Source: Bradyrhizobium sp. CB1650
GTDB taxonomy: Bacteria; Pseudomonadota; Alphaproteobacteria; Rhizobiales; Xanthobacteraceae
Length of the DNA: 64,000 bases
Direction of reading: 5' to 3'
Assembly: GCF_029761915.1 (NCBI RefSeq)
Contig: NZ_CP121695.1
Span: 3,377,501 to 3,441,500, forward strand
Shown: one piece after another, positions 1 through 10,052 of the stretch
Layout of the letters: every line of letters starts with the position of its first letter
Position numbering within the stretch: position 1 is the first letter of the stretch
Made by a program: the position numbers and the translations under genes
Notes under the pieces: generated by a model
Told to the model about the DNA's origin: nothing
Seen by the model: the letters and a program-made list of their open reading frames with translations, nothing else
Database searches by the model: none

Positions 1-617
1 CGAGCGGTATCGGAAATCCTTTCCTCACGACGAGCAGATCATGTTTGTCGCTCAAATAAACATCGAACATGGCAAACTCCGAAAGCCCAGAGCTTATCAC
101 TTCATGCAGGGACGCGGGTTGCTAAAGTGCAACAGCCAGTACGTCGTTCGCTTGAACTGACGAACCCGACTTCGCATCGATCCCGCTGGTTTTTTGAGCG
201 CGGATCGAGCCGCCGGATTAAGCAGCGAAAAAGTCTTACAGGTGCTCGTGGCTCTTGCGGGTCACCGGGATGGATAGTCTGGAAATGAGCCCCGACACAG
301 GCGGCATGTAACCGAGGGTGGCGATTGACGAGCTGGGAGGATTGGGAGTGGTGGTGGTTGATTGGCCTCACGTCCTCATACCCAGAACGATCCTCGATTT
401 TCTAAGGGCTCATTGAGCCATATCAAAGCCTCTCGCGGTTCCAGAAACAAGACCCGCTCTTCCGTGGCCGATGACGGCTCACCGCTGGAGAGGTAAAGGA
501 TGAAGCCTTTGCGATTGTCGTGCAGTAGCGCTTCTCTGGCGTGGCTAACTGAAAGAGACTGGACATCGATGAAGGGAATAATCCTAGAGGAAATGAGCTG
601 CATATAAAGGGCGCGTC
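1..617. other. No supported gene
   Basis: I see no reading frame here with convincing protein character. A 89-codon open frame on the minus strand (102-371) has no ribosome binding site or recognisable motif and is rich in Arg and His, as antisense frames in GC-rich DNA usually are. The stretch is probably the 3' flank of the PilZ remnant that follows. Confidence 0.4.
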
Positions 618-939
618 TTATTGTGAACGAGCAAGGCCTGTCTGTGCGTTCGGCTTGCCCTTTGTCTTTGCGGTGACGAAACGAACTCCGACCTGAGGTC
701 CATCGATCCAAATTAGCTCGCACCGCCGAAATGCCAAACCAGTGGAGGACAACGAGGAAAAACTCCTGTGCCCTTAGAGGGTCGGTTGAGCCCTCGACCT
801 CAAGTTTGGCACCGCTTGCAGAGACGTCCAGAAGAATACAGCTTCGCTGCCATGTTCCATCGATACCCATGATGTTGACGGTATGCTTGTGCTCAAACCG
901 AACACGGTCTGCTTTTCGATTGTTTCCCATCATCTGCAA
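618..939 (-). pseudogene. PilZ-domain protein, frameshifted
   Basis: PilZ domains bind cyclic di-GMP or act as its protein adaptors. The N-terminal part carries the family features: the basic NRKADRVRFE stretch (the RxxxR-like region) and CILLDVSASGAKLEVEG (the DxSxxG motif). After EFFLV the reading frame must move by one base, near 751, to give the expected continuation LSSTGLAFRRCELIWIDG, then QVGVRFV and a TAA stop at 618-620. Without the shift the frame runs on to 376 as nonsense. Restored length is about 107 residues, normal for stand-alone PilZ proteins of this group. The start is probably the ATG at 930 or 939. It is either a pseudogene or a one-base sequence error. Confidence 0.72.
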
Positions 940-1575
940 TATCCAAATTTACAGGATCGTCTTTCGACGCGCTGCCTCCCCGCGCGCGGTCTCAATGAGC
1001 TGACCGATCCTCGCAGAATGAGCCAGCAACGTCGTTCCTGTCGTCTCATTCACAACGACCCGCTTGAGGATGGATCGAATGCACGCGTTTGCGGGATTAA
1101 GAATAAAGATGGCCTGACGTAGGTCCTCTCTCGTTAAACGTCGGGTAGTCTCAGGCGTGAAAGGTCGGGTCCAGATTTTCGTGGGTGAGGCCGTTGAAAT
1201 TCTATGACCGTAGACATCGTCACGATGCTCTCTTGCGTGTCACAATCACTGCCGTTGTCGCTTCGCCAAATCAGCAGCGACTAAAAAACCAAAAAAAACA
1301 AAGCAAGCTGTTCCATGATGACCATGGCTGCGTCGATTCGATTGCGGAACGTTCGCGCTTCAACGGAAGAAATCTGGTGCCAAAACAGTTAACAGAGAGT
1401 TATGGGTTGCTGACATCCGGTAAGGTTGTATTGGGGTTGTATAAGCGAAACGAGATCGAAATTGCGCAAACGCAGACGCTCGATCCGTAGTCTTCCGGAA
1501 TCTCTAGAACTGGAGTTTGGCTTTAATGGTATTGTTTGGGTGTCCTGACCCGTCCGGAGAATATCGGCTATTCCA
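940..1575. other. Intergenic region, no supported gene
   Basis: It lies between the divergent PilZ remnant and the AraC-family gene. A plus-strand open frame at 1185-1490 has no motif, no good ribosome binding site and an unusual composition, so I do not call it. The last 130 bases are AT-richer than the surroundings and may hold the promoter of the downstream regulator, but I recognise no clear sigma-70 boxes. Confidence 0.35.
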
Positions 1576-2493
1576 GTGCTGGCGCCAAAGAGATTTCACT
1601 TTACTGATCTCGATCAGTATCGAACAGCGGTGCGAAATCTGAAGGTCGAATTTACGCCTCTCGTGCGGGAAATCTCTGCTGAGCAAGTCATCCTAAATCT
1701 CCCGGGATGCGACATCAATTTCGCCAAGTCTTTCCCACGCATTGCTGATGGTCAGCTTGCCGAAAATTGCACCGCTGTCGGATTCTCGATGGATGACGGC
1801 TTCCCGATTCGCTTCAACGGGGTCGAAAGGGATCAGGCGGCGATAGTGATCGGCAGCAGCGGCGCTGCATATTCCACAGTCGAACGCGCTGAGCGGAAAT
1901 TTACATCAATTATCTTCACGCAGGAGGTTCAGAATCGCGGCTGGCCCAGAGCAGGTTCCAACTGGAAAGCGTTTGAAACGAGCGTCGCTGCGCAGCATGG
2001 GCTGCGCGAGCTCGTGAGGCAGATCTTGTCAACGTCCGCGACATTCGATGCTTGCGAGGCGGGCGACGCCTCGTCTGCAATCCGGGAGTCCCTACTGGCT
2101 GGAATTGATGCCGCGTTCGCCCACGTTGTTGACTCAAGATGGGCGTTTCATGCGAACGATCTCGAACGTTTTAGGATTTTCCGAGATATCCAGGAAGTAT
2201 TGTCCGGTAACATGGGGCGTCCGGTCTACAGCGATGAACTTGCGCGAGAAGTTGGCGCCTCGGTACGAACCATGCACGAGGCGATCAAGCGATACCGAGG
2301 AATGAGCCTCCATCGATATTTGCGCCTGAGGCGACTTTGGCTCGTGCGGCAACGACTACTGGCCGGAGCGCATAGTGTAAAGGCGTGTGCGCTCGCTTTC
2401 GGGTTTTGGCACTTAGGTGATTTCGCGAGGAGCTATCGTCTTCAGTTCGGCGAACGCCCCTCGGACACTCTGGTGAAATCGCGCCTCCAGTGA
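1576..2493 (+). CDS. AraC-family transcriptional regulator
   Basis: This is a predicted cytoplasmic DNA-binding regulator of 305 residues, the usual AraC-family length. The C-terminal 95 residues form the double helix-turn-helix: the first unit is around YSDELAREVGASVRTMHEA, then MSLHRYLRLRRLWLVRQRLL, then the second unit around VKACALAFGFWHLGDFARSY, ending with the typical FGERPSDTL. The N-terminal 200 residues are the effector or dimerisation part and show nothing I can match to a ligand. The first codon is GTG at 1576, and an internal start cannot be excluded. It reads towards the transporter/dihydroxyacetone kinase operon starting at 3312, but the 800-base gap means co-regulation is only a guess. 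Confidence 0.82.
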   Translation: MLAPKRFHFTDLDQYRTAVRNLKVEFTPLVREISAEQVILNLPGCDINFAKSFPRIADGQLAENCTAVGFSMDDGFPIRFNGVERDQAAIVIGSSGAAYSTVERAERKFTSIIFTQEVQNRGWPRAGSNWKAFETSVAAQHGLRELVRQILSTSATFDACEAGDASSAIRESLLAGIDAAFAHVVDSRWAFHANDLERFRIFRDIQEVLSGNMGRPVYSDELAREVGASVRTMHEAIKRYRGMSLHRYLRLRRLWLVRQRLLAGAHSVKACALAFGFWHLGDFARSYRLQFGERPSDTLVKSRLQ

Positions 2494-3311
2494 TGCGGCT
2501 TCCTAGAACTGACGGGTCGTGGGCTCCCCTTGCTGCGAAGAGCCAAGTGAAGGGATCATCCTATGCGGCGCGGATTTTCTACGCCAGACTACGATGTTCT
2601 AGGATCTTGTGCGCCTGACAGTACCGGTTGGCACGCTGGCGCGAATTGCATTGGCTGCGAAAGGTCGGTGTTTGCTGGTGGGCTCGTCGGGACCCGAATC
2701 TGCAACCGGACCGTTGTAGCGACGGAATATCGATCGCCTGATTTTGCTGCACCATTGCTTGAGTTCGATCGCGTTCGCTGCGCTTTGGCGAGGTCGTTTC
2801 TGGGGCGAAATTGGTGCGGTCAGCGGCAATGGCAGGTTTCGGCCGACGAGGAGGCTGCTCGCGCTCTCGATCGTTTTGTTGAACGTTCAGTAAAGTGGTT
2901 TGCTAAACATACGGGCGATGGCTGACCCTCTGGCTCTCCCGTCATCCAGATGGGCCGAATTGCTTCCGCCGCGCCAGATCGGCAATTGTGGTCGCTGACC
3001 ATCTCCGCGTATTTTGCTGCACTGCGAGCATCCCGCTTGCGCGTGCGAGCGTCGCAAATATTTTCGCCACGGTCGCGAGAACCGGCTTGACGGCCTCAAA
3101 AATTTAGTAATACGTTTAGTTACACAAAAAAGCTAAACATTGCGCATCGGGCCGATGTGTGGGAGGAGCCCAAGCCATTCCGGAGCCGTCTCCGGAAGCG
3201 GTTCGTCTCGTCCTTCACCCATCGCTCCTCAAACTCGGTTTCAGGGTCTTGGCGTCGCTCCGGCAGGGCGCGCCGAGCGGGTTGGATGCTTCAAGGAGAG
3301 AGGAAACGGAT
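2494..3311. other. Long leader region ahead of the ABC/dha operon
   Basis: No gene is supported. An open frame at 2563-2925 (120 codons) lacks motifs and a clear ribosome binding site, and its Cys/Arg-rich composition is untypical. The last 220 bases are the likely control region of the operon: they include AT-rich DNA at 3100-3140 and the inverted repeat listed separately. A related palindrome-like sequence, GTTTGCTAAAC, is at 2898-2908. Confidence 0.4.
3114..3138. promoter_or_regulatory. Inverted repeat, candidate operator of the ABC/dha operon
   Basis: GTTTAG (3114-3119) and CTAAAC (3133-3138) are exact inverted repeats with a 13-base spacer in AT-rich DNA about 175 bases before the binding-protein start. 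A direct copy of the core, TTTAGT, occurs just upstream at 3103-3108, and CTAAAC recurs at 2903-2908. Position and symmetry suit a repressor or activator site, but no particular regulator is implied by the sequence. Confidence 0.4.
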
Positions 3312-4670
3312 ATGCGGACATTCAATTGGCTGAGAAGCTCAGCGGCCACCACGGTTCTCGGGGCGGCGTTGCTGGGGATGCTCGGCGGCGGCGAAGCCGC
3401 AGCCCAGGGCAAGCAGCTCACACTGTGCTGGGCGGCATGGGACCCGGCCAATGCGCTGGTGGAATTGGGCAAGGACTTCACCAAGCAATCCGGCATCGAG
3501 ATGAAGTACGAGTTCGTCCCATGGACGAGCTATGCCGATCGCTTCCTCAACGAGCTCAATTCCCACGGCAAGCTCTGCGACCTCATCATCGGCGACAGCC
3601 AGTGGATCGGCGGGGCCGCCGAGAACAAGTGGTACGTCAAGCTCAACGACTTCTTCGACAAGGAGAAGATATCGATGGACGACTTCGTCCCGGCGACGGT
3701 TGTCGGCTATTCGCAGTGGCCGAAGAACTCGCCGAACTATTGGGCGCTGCCGGCCATGGCCGATGCGGTGGGCTGGACCTATCGCAAGGACTGGTTCTCG
3801 CGGCCCGAAATTCAATCCGCGTTCAAGGCCAAGTACGGCCGCGACCTGGCGCCGCCGAAGACCTACGACGAGCTGAAGCAGGTCGCGGAGTTCTTCCAGG
3901 GCCGCGAGATCGACGGCAAGAAGGTCTACGGCGCCTACATCTTCACCGAGCGCGGCTCCGAAGGCATCACCATGGGCGTGACCAACGTGCTCTACAATTA
4001 CGGCTTCAGCTACGACGATCCGAAGAAGCCGTACCAGATGCAGGGTATCGTCAACTCGGCTGACGCGGCCAAAGGGCTCGAGTTCTACAAGGAGCTCTAC
4101 AAGTGCTGCACCGCGCCGGGCATGACCAACGCCTACATGCAGGAAGGGCTCGATGCCTTCAAGTCCGGCCAGGTGGCGATGCAGATGAACTGGTTCGCCT
4201 TCTTCCCCGGCCTCTACAAGGATCCGAATGTCGGCGGCGACAAGATCGGATTCTTCGTCAATCCGGCCGGTCCGAAGGGGCACTTCACCCAGCTCGGCGG
4301 GCAAGGCATCTCAGTCGTCGCGACCTCCGACCACAAGGACGACGCGCTCGCCTACATCAAATGGTTCGCGCAGCCCGCCGTGCAGCAGAAATGGTGGCAG
4401 CTCGGTGGCTATTCGGCTCTCAAGGCCGTGGTCGACGCGCCCGACTTCCCCAAGAGCGCGGCGTTCGCGCCGCAATTCCTGGAGTCGATGGGCATCGTCA
4501 AGGACTTCTGGGCCGAGCCTTCCTACGCGCAACTGCTGCTCGACATGCAGAAGCGGGTGCATGATTACGTCGTTGCCGACAAGGGCAATGCCCAGCAGGC
4601 GCTCGATCTCCTGGTCAAGGACTGGACCAAGGTCTTCAAGGAGCAGGGCAAGCAGGTCGCATCGCAATAG
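3312..4670 (+). CDS. ABC transporter substrate-binding protein (family 1)
   Basis: This is a periplasmic receptor of 452 residues for a carbohydrate or polyol ABC importer. It has a Sec signal peptide (basic MRTFNWLR start, hydrophobic core, likely cleavage after EAAA near residue 31). The mature part has the family 1 extracellular binding fold: LTLCWAAWDPANALVELGKDF near the N-terminus, YEFVPWTSYADRFLNEL, the LIIGDSQWIGGAAEN strand, and the aromatic-rich GYSQWPKNSPNYWALPAM. The ATG at 3312 was chosen because AGGAGAGAGGAAA precedes it and the signal peptide starts there. Upstream in-frame starts would precede the ribosome site. It is the first gene of the operon. The downstream dihydroxyacetone kinase genes suggest a small polyol, triose or related sugar as ligand. 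This is an inference, since ligand specificity cannot be read from the sequence. Confidence 0.92.
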   Translation: MRTFNWLRSSAATTVLGAALLGMLGGGEAAAQGKQLTLCWAAWDPANALVELGKDFTKQSGIEMKYEFVPWTSYADRFLNELNSHGKLCDLIIGDSQWIGGAAENKWYVKLNDFFDKEKISMDDFVPATVVGYSQWPKNSPNYWALPAMADAVGWTYRKDWFSRPEIQSAFKAKYGRDLAPPKTYDELKQVAEFFQGREIDGKKVYGAYIFTERGSEGITMGVTNVLYNYGFSYDDPKKPYQMQGIVNSADAAKGLEFYKELYKCCTAPGMTNAYMQEGLDAFKSGQVAMQMNWFAFFPGLYKDPNVGGDKIGFFVNPAGPKGHFTQLGGQGISVVATSDHKDDALAYIKWFAQPAVQQKWWQLGGYSALKAVVDAPDFPKSAAFAPQFLESMGIVKDFWAEPSYAQLLLDMQKRVHDYVVADKGNAQQALDLLVKDWTKVFKEQGKQVASQ

Positions 4671-4743
4671 AAGCGCCGAACCTGCATCAACCTTACTGGT
4701 TTCCCCGAGGTGTTGCCTCGGGGGGACCGAACCAGCCAGCCCG

Positions 4744-5718
4744 ATGGACAAGATGACGACGATCTCTCAACCTGATGATGCCACGTTTCCCGGCATGAGC
4801 GAGCCTGCCAGATCGCGCGCGGCGCGGCGCGTCCGCGGCCTGTCGGACCGCACCATCGCCTGGCTGTTCGTTGCGCCGACGATCGCGCTGCTGCTCGCGA
4901 TCAACATCTTTCCACTGGTCTGGATGATCCGGCTGTCCTTCACCAGCCTTAACCTCAGCATGTCCTATCTGCCGCTGCGCTTCGTCGGCCTCGACAATTT
5001 CAGCGACATCCTGACCGACGAAGACGTCTGGATCCGGCTCCAGACCACGGCGCAGTTCGTGATCTCTTCGGTGGCCTTGCAGGTCGTCATCGGCTTCGGC
5101 CTGGCGCTTCTGATCAACCGCCAGTTTCGCGGCCACAGCTTCTGGACCACGATCATCCTGCTGCCGATGATGCTGTCGCCGGCGGTGGTCGGCAACTTCT
5201 GGACGCTATTGCTGCAGCCGCAGATCGGGCCGTTCAATTACCTCATCAGCCTGTTCACGGGCGTGCCGCCGAGCTCGTTCAGCATGACCGGACAGGTCTC
5301 GCTAGCGCCCTGGACCATCGTGCTGGTCGACACCTGGATGTGGGCACCCTACGTCATGCTGATCTGCCTCGCCGGGCTGCGCTCCATTCCCGACTACATC
5401 TACGAGGCGGCCGAAGTCGACCGCGCCTCGGCCTGGCGGCAGTTCTGGTCGATCACGCTGCCGATGACGGTGCCGTTCCTGATGCTGGCGGTGCTGTTCC
5501 GCGCGATCGAGAACTTCAAGATGTTCGATATGGTGAACCTCCTGACGTCCGGAGGGCCTGGATCGACCACGGAGCTCGTCTCGATCACGCTAAAGCGCGC
5601 CGCATTCGAGAAGTGGCGCACCGGCTATTCCAGCGCGCTCGCCATCATTCTGTTCGTGACCGTGTTCGGTGCCGCCAACATCTACGTCAAAGCGCTCAAC
5701 AAGGTGAAGCAACGATGA
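4744..5718 (+). CDS. ABC transporter permease, first subunit
   Basis: This 324-residue inner-membrane permease is of the MalF-like carbohydrate class. After a 35-residue cytoplasmic start there are six hydrophobic segments, the first around IAWLFVAPTIALLLAINIFP. The cytoplasmic EAA loop that docks the ATPase is clear (YEAAEVDRASAWRQFWSITL, around residues 218-240). The start is the ATG at 4744; the 73-base gap after the binding-protein gene holds no terminator that I can see. It overlaps the second permease by four bases (ATGA), so the two are translationally coupled. Together they should form the transmembrane heterodimer of the importer. Confidence 0.93.
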   Translation: MDKMTTISQPDDATFPGMSEPARSRAARRVRGLSDRTIAWLFVAPTIALLLAINIFPLVWMIRLSFTSLNLSMSYLPLRFVGLDNFSDILTDEDVWIRLQTTAQFVISSVALQVVIGFGLALLINRQFRGHSFWTTIILLPMMLSPAVVGNFWTLLLQPQIGPFNYLISLFTGVPPSSFSMTGQVSLAPWTIVLVDTWMWAPYVMLICLAGLRSIPDYIYEAAEVDRASAWRQFWSITLPMTVPFLMLAVLFRAIENFKMFDMVNLLTSGGPGSTTELVSITLKRAAFEKWRTGYSSALAIILFVTVFGAANIYVKALNKVKQR

Positions 5719-6677
5719 CCGCCGTTCTCGCCAAATCCACCGCGCACTCCATTGTCGAATCCTCGCCGCGCGCAAAGCGCGTGGCCGGTGGCCTCGTCAT
5801 TCTCTATGCCGTGATCACGATCCTGCCGCTCGTCTGGATCGTCGCCACCGCCTTCAAGTCGCAGAGCGACGCCATCGCCTATCCGCCGAAGGTGATCTTC
5901 CAGCCGACGCTCGAAGGCTACGTGAACCTGTTTACCGTACGCACCCGCCAGACGCCGGATTTCATCGCCAAGCTGCCGCCGCCCGAGACGTGGTATGACA
6001 AGCTCGTGCGCCAGCACGATATGGTCATCGCCGGACCGTCGAAGGTCGTGCCGCGCTTCGTCAACTCGCTGATCATCGGCTTCGGCTCGACCTTCCTGGC
6101 CGTCTTTCTCGGCACGCTCGCGGCCTACGCTTTCTCGCGATTTCGCATTCCGCTGGCCGACGATCTCCTGTTCTTCATCCTCTCCACGCGCATGATGCCG
6201 CCGGTCGCGGTCGCGATCCCGATCTACCTGATGTACCGGCAGCTCAATCTGACCGACACGCGGCTTGGCATGATCCTGCTCTACACCGCCGTGAACGTTT
6301 CGCTCGCAGTCTGGTTGCTCAAGGGGTTTATCGACGAGATCCCGAGCGAATACGAGGAGGCAGCCCTGGTCGACGGCTACACGCGGCTGCAGGCCCTGCG
6401 CAAGGTGGTTTTGCCGCAGGCCGTCACGGGTATAGCGGCGACCGCGATCTTCTGCCTGATCTTCTCGTGGAACGAATATGCCTTTGCGGTTCTCCTGACG
6501 AGCGGCGAGGCGCAGACGATGCCGCCCTTCATCCCCTTCATCATCGGCGAGGGCGGGCAGGACTGGCCGGCGGTCGCCGCCGCGACCACGCTGTTCGTCG
6601 TGCCGATCGTCCTGTTCACCGTTCTGTTGCGCAAGCACCTGTTGCGCGGCATCACCTTCGGAGCTGTGCGCAAATGA
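5715..6677 (+). CDS. ABC transporter permease, second subunit
   Basis: This 320-residue inner-membrane permease is of the MalG-like class. It has a first membrane span around GLVILYAVITILPLVWIVA, then a periplasmic loop of about 80 residues that is longer than in most relatives. Five further spans follow, with an EAA docking loop at EEAALVDGYTRLQALRKVVL. The C-terminus LLRKHLLRGITFGAVRK has the short basic tail usual for this subunit. The start overlaps the previous stop in ATGA, and its own stop overlaps the next gene in the same way, so stoichiometric expression is likely. The long first loop could contact the binding protein. Confidence 0.93.
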   Translation: MTAVLAKSTAHSIVESSPRAKRVAGGLVILYAVITILPLVWIVATAFKSQSDAIAYPPKVIFQPTLEGYVNLFTVRTRQTPDFIAKLPPPETWYDKLVRQHDMVIAGPSKVVPRFVNSLIIGFGSTFLAVFLGTLAAYAFSRFRIPLADDLLFFILSTRMMPPVAVAIPIYLMYRQLNLTDTRLGMILLYTAVNVSLAVWLLKGFIDEIPSEYEEAALVDGYTRLQALRKVVLPQAVTGIAATAIFCLIFSWNEYAFAVLLTSGEAQTMPPFIPFIIGEGGQDWPAVAAATTLFVVPIVLFTVLLRKHLLRGITFGAVRK

Positions 6678-6874
6678 GCGGCCATTCGATTGCCGGAGGC
6701 GGTGTGTCTCGCTGGTTCCGTCGCGGGCCTTGGGAGACCATCGCGATGACCCTGATCGGGGGCGGCATCGTCATGCTGGTGCAGCCTTGGTCCATCGACC
6801 TGTTCGGCTATTCCTTCGTGACGATCCTCGCCGGCACGGTTGGCTACGTCATCGTCAGCCATTTTCCGGAATAG
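6674..6874 (+). CDS. Small membrane protein encoded inside the ABC operon
   Basis: This 66-residue protein has a basic, soluble start (SRWFRRGPWE) and two hydrophobic segments, around IAMTLIGGGIVMLVQPWSI and FVTILAGTVGYVIV. The ATG overlaps the permease stop by four bases, and the stop is 11 bases ahead of the first ATPase gene, so it is a true member of the operon and not a chance frame. I do not recognise the family. Position between permeases and ATPases recalls the small membrane protein (GlpU) of rhizobial glycerol importers, but the sequence gives no proof of relationship. It could be an accessory or stabilising subunit of the transporter. Confidence 0.8.
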   Translation: MSGHSIAGGGVSRWFRRGPWETIAMTLIGGGIVMLVQPWSIDLFGYSFVTILAGTVGYVIVSHFPE

Positions 6875-6885
6875 GGCGGCTCACC

Positions 6886-7975
6886 ATGGCACAGATCCGC
6901 GTCGAAAACCTGAGCAAGTCGTTCGATCAGTTCACGGCGGTCGAAGGCTCGAACTTCACCATCGACGACGGCGCCTTCTTTGCGTTGCTCGGCCCTTCCG
7001 GCTGCGGCAAGACGACCACGCTGCGCATGATCGCCGGCCTCGAGCTCCCGACCGAGGGGAAGATCCTGCTCGATGACGAGGACGTGACGTTCCGCCGCGC
7101 CGCCGCGCGCGACATCGCCTTCGTCTTCCAGCTCTTCGCGCTCTATCCGCACATGAACGTCGCCGAGAACATCGGCTTCCCGCTGAAGTGCCAGGGCATG
7201 GCGAGGCGCGAGATTCGCGAGCGTGTGCAGGAGACGGCGCGGCTCTTGCGGATCGAAAATCTCCTCTCCAGCAAGACGTCGAAACTGTCGGGCGGTGACC
7301 GGCAGCGTGTTGCGCTCGGGCGCGCCATGGTGCGGCGGCCGAAGGCCTTCCTGATGGACGAACCGCTCGGCGCGCTCGATGCCGAGTTTCGCCATCTGAT
7401 GTGCGACGAGCTCCGCGACCTGCACGACCGCATCGGCGCGACCACAGTCTATGTCACGCACGACCAGCTCGAGGCGATGTCGATGGCGGATCAGATCGCC
7501 GTGATGAACAAGGGACGCGTCGAGCAGATCGGCTCGCCACAAGAGGTCTATGACCGACCCGCCAGCATGTTCGTGGCCGATTTCATCGGCTCGCCGCCGA
7601 TGAATTTTCTGCGGTTTGAAAGCGGCCTGCGGTCCGGTGATCGGACTGTCGCATTTCACAGTGTCAGCGTCGAAGTCCCGGAGATCCGCGAGGATCGCGC
7701 GAGCGCACCGCTGGCGCTCGGAATACGTCCGGAGCATATCCGCTTCACCGATGCGGCGCCCGTCCGCGGCGAGGTGTTCGGCGCCGAATATCTCGGCACC
7801 ACGCAGATCGTCACCGTCGACACCGCGCATGGACGTGTCGCTGCGCGGCTGCCCTCGAGCGCGGCGGTGCGGATCGGCGAGACGGTGGGTCTTGAATTCC
7901 ACTCCGATAGGCTCGCGCTGTTCGATGTCGGCAGTGGCCTCGCGGTCCGGACCGCCAATGAGGGGAGTGCACGCC

Positions 7976-7983
<8 letters not shown>
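6886..7983 (+). CDS. ABC transporter ATPase, first subunit
   Basis: This 365-residue ATPase is of the MalK/UgpC class. It has Walker A GPSGCGKT at 36-43, Q-loop glutamine in AFVFQ at 82, signature LSGGD at 134-138, Walker B FLMDEP at 155-160 and the H-loop His in YVTHDQ at 192. The signature continues as DRQR where QQQR or EQQR is usual. A C-terminal regulatory TOBE-type region follows from about residue 240 (GIRPEHIRF motif). It overlaps the second ATPase gene by eight bases. Two different ATPases in one importer imply a heterodimer, as in the rhizobial glycerol importers. Confidence 0.93.
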
Positions 7984-9001
<1,018 letters not shown>

Positions 9002-9014
9002 AGGATCAACAGCG

Positions 9015-9635
9015 ATGTCGCTGCAACCCGAGACGTTCAAATCGCTGGTCAAGGTGGCCGCAGAGCAGGTGATCGCCAGCGCGCCGGAGCTCACAACGCT
9101 GGATCAGGCGATCGGTGACGGCGACCATGGCACGAACATGAAGCGCGGCTTCGAAGCCGTGCTCGGCAAGCTCGACGCGATCTCGGCGCAGCCGGTCGAC
9201 GAGGCGCTGAAGACAATCGGCAAGACCCTGGTGATGACGGTCGGTGGCGCCTCCGGCCCGCTCTACGGCAGCTTCTTTCTCGCCGCCGGCGAGGCCCTGT
9301 CCCACGACAAGCATCTGCCCGAGGACATCGCCGACGTCTTTGGCAGCGGCGTGAACGCCGTCAGTGCGCGGGGCCGCTCGCAGGCCGGCGAGAAGACGAT
9401 GCTCGACGTGCTTGTTCCCGTGCTGGAGACGCTGAAGACGGCGGCCGGCCAGCCGGACCTGATCGCGCGGGTGCGAACCACTGCTGCGGAAGCGGTTGAG
9501 CGGACCGCACCGATGCAGGCCACCAAGGGGCGCGCGTCGTTCCTCGGACCGCGCAGCGTCGGCCATGTAGATCCCGGCGCCCGCTCGAGCTGCGTTCTCG
9601 TGCAGGCGGTCTGCGCGAGCCTGGAGGGACAGTAA
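9015..9635 (+). CDS. dhaL: Dihydroxyacetone kinase ADP-binding subunit DhaL
   Basis: This is the nucleotide-binding subunit (206 residues) of PTS-dependent dihydroxyacetone kinase. In the characterised enzyme DhaL holds a permanently bound ADP that receives phosphate from DhaM and passes it to dihydroxyacetone on DhaK. The Mg-ADP ligands are visible in LDQAIGDGDHGTNM (the three Asp residues near 31-38), and GGASGPLYGSFF is the conserved glycine loop. The C-terminal RASFLGPRSVGHVDPGARSS is the typical lid. The size matches E. coli DhaL (about 210). The stop overlaps the next ATG (TAATG), coupling it to the EIIA gene. Confidence 0.96.
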   Translation: MSLQPETFKSLVKVAAEQVIASAPELTTLDQAIGDGDHGTNMKRGFEAVLGKLDAISAQPVDEALKTIGKTLVMTVGGASGPLYGSFFLAAGEALSHDKHLPEDIADVFGSGVNAVSARGRSQAGEKTMLDVLVPVLETLKTAAGQPDLIARVRTTAAEAVERTAPMQATKGRASFLGPRSVGHVDPGARSSCVLVQAVCASLEGQ

Positions 9636-10027
9636 TGAGCGACACCGTGGGGATCGTGATCGTCTCGCATTCGAAGGACATCGCCAAAGGCACCGCCGAC
9701 ATGGTGCGGCAGATGGTCGGCAGCGAGGTCAAGGTGGCCTTCTGCGGCGGCAATCCCGACGGCGGGCTCGGCACCAGCGTGCCCTTGATCATCGACGCCA
9801 TCAACGATGCCTGGTCGGCGAAGGGCGTCGCGATCCTGGTCGATCTCGGCGGCGCCGAAACGAACAGCGAGATGGCCGTCGAAATGCTGGAGCCGGCACG
9901 GCGCGATCTCGTTGTCGTATGCAACGCGCCGATCGTCGAGGGCGCCGTGATGGCGGCGACCGAGGCGGCAGGCGGCAGCTCGCTGGCCCAGGTCAAGGCC
10001 GTGGCCGAGGAACTCTCTGCCGACTGA
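9635..10027 (+). CDS. dhaM: DhaM-type EIIA domain protein
   Basis: This 130-residue phosphocarrier corresponds to the N-terminal domain of E. coli DhaM. It has the mannose-class EIIA fold: GIVIVSHSKDIAKG carries the phosphorylatable His at residue 12, and GGNPDGGLGTSV and ILVDLGGAETNSEMA are the following family blocks. In E. coli one DhaM polypeptide combines EIIA, HPr and a truncated EI. Here the three functions are split into consecutive genes. It should take phosphate from the HPr encoded next and phosphorylate the ADP on DhaL. It is translationally coupled to dhaL. Confidence 0.94.
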   Translation: MSDTVGIVIVSHSKDIAKGTADMVRQMVGSEVKVAFCGGNPDGGLGTSVPLIIDAINDAWSAKGVAILVDLGGAETNSEMAVEMLEPARRDLVVVCNAPIVEGAVMAATEAAGGSSLAQVKAVAEELSAD

Positions 10028-10052
10028 AAGGTCGGCGAAGCGATAATGGAAC

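Noticed and set aside
2563..2925. Possible 120-residue gene ahead of the transporter operon
   Set aside because: No ribosome binding site or motif, high Cys/Arg content, and neighbouring frames are equally open.
3339..4304. A 321-codon minus-strand frame opposite the binding-protein gene
   Set aside because: No motifs, and it overlaps a well-supported coding gene in the usual antisense phase.
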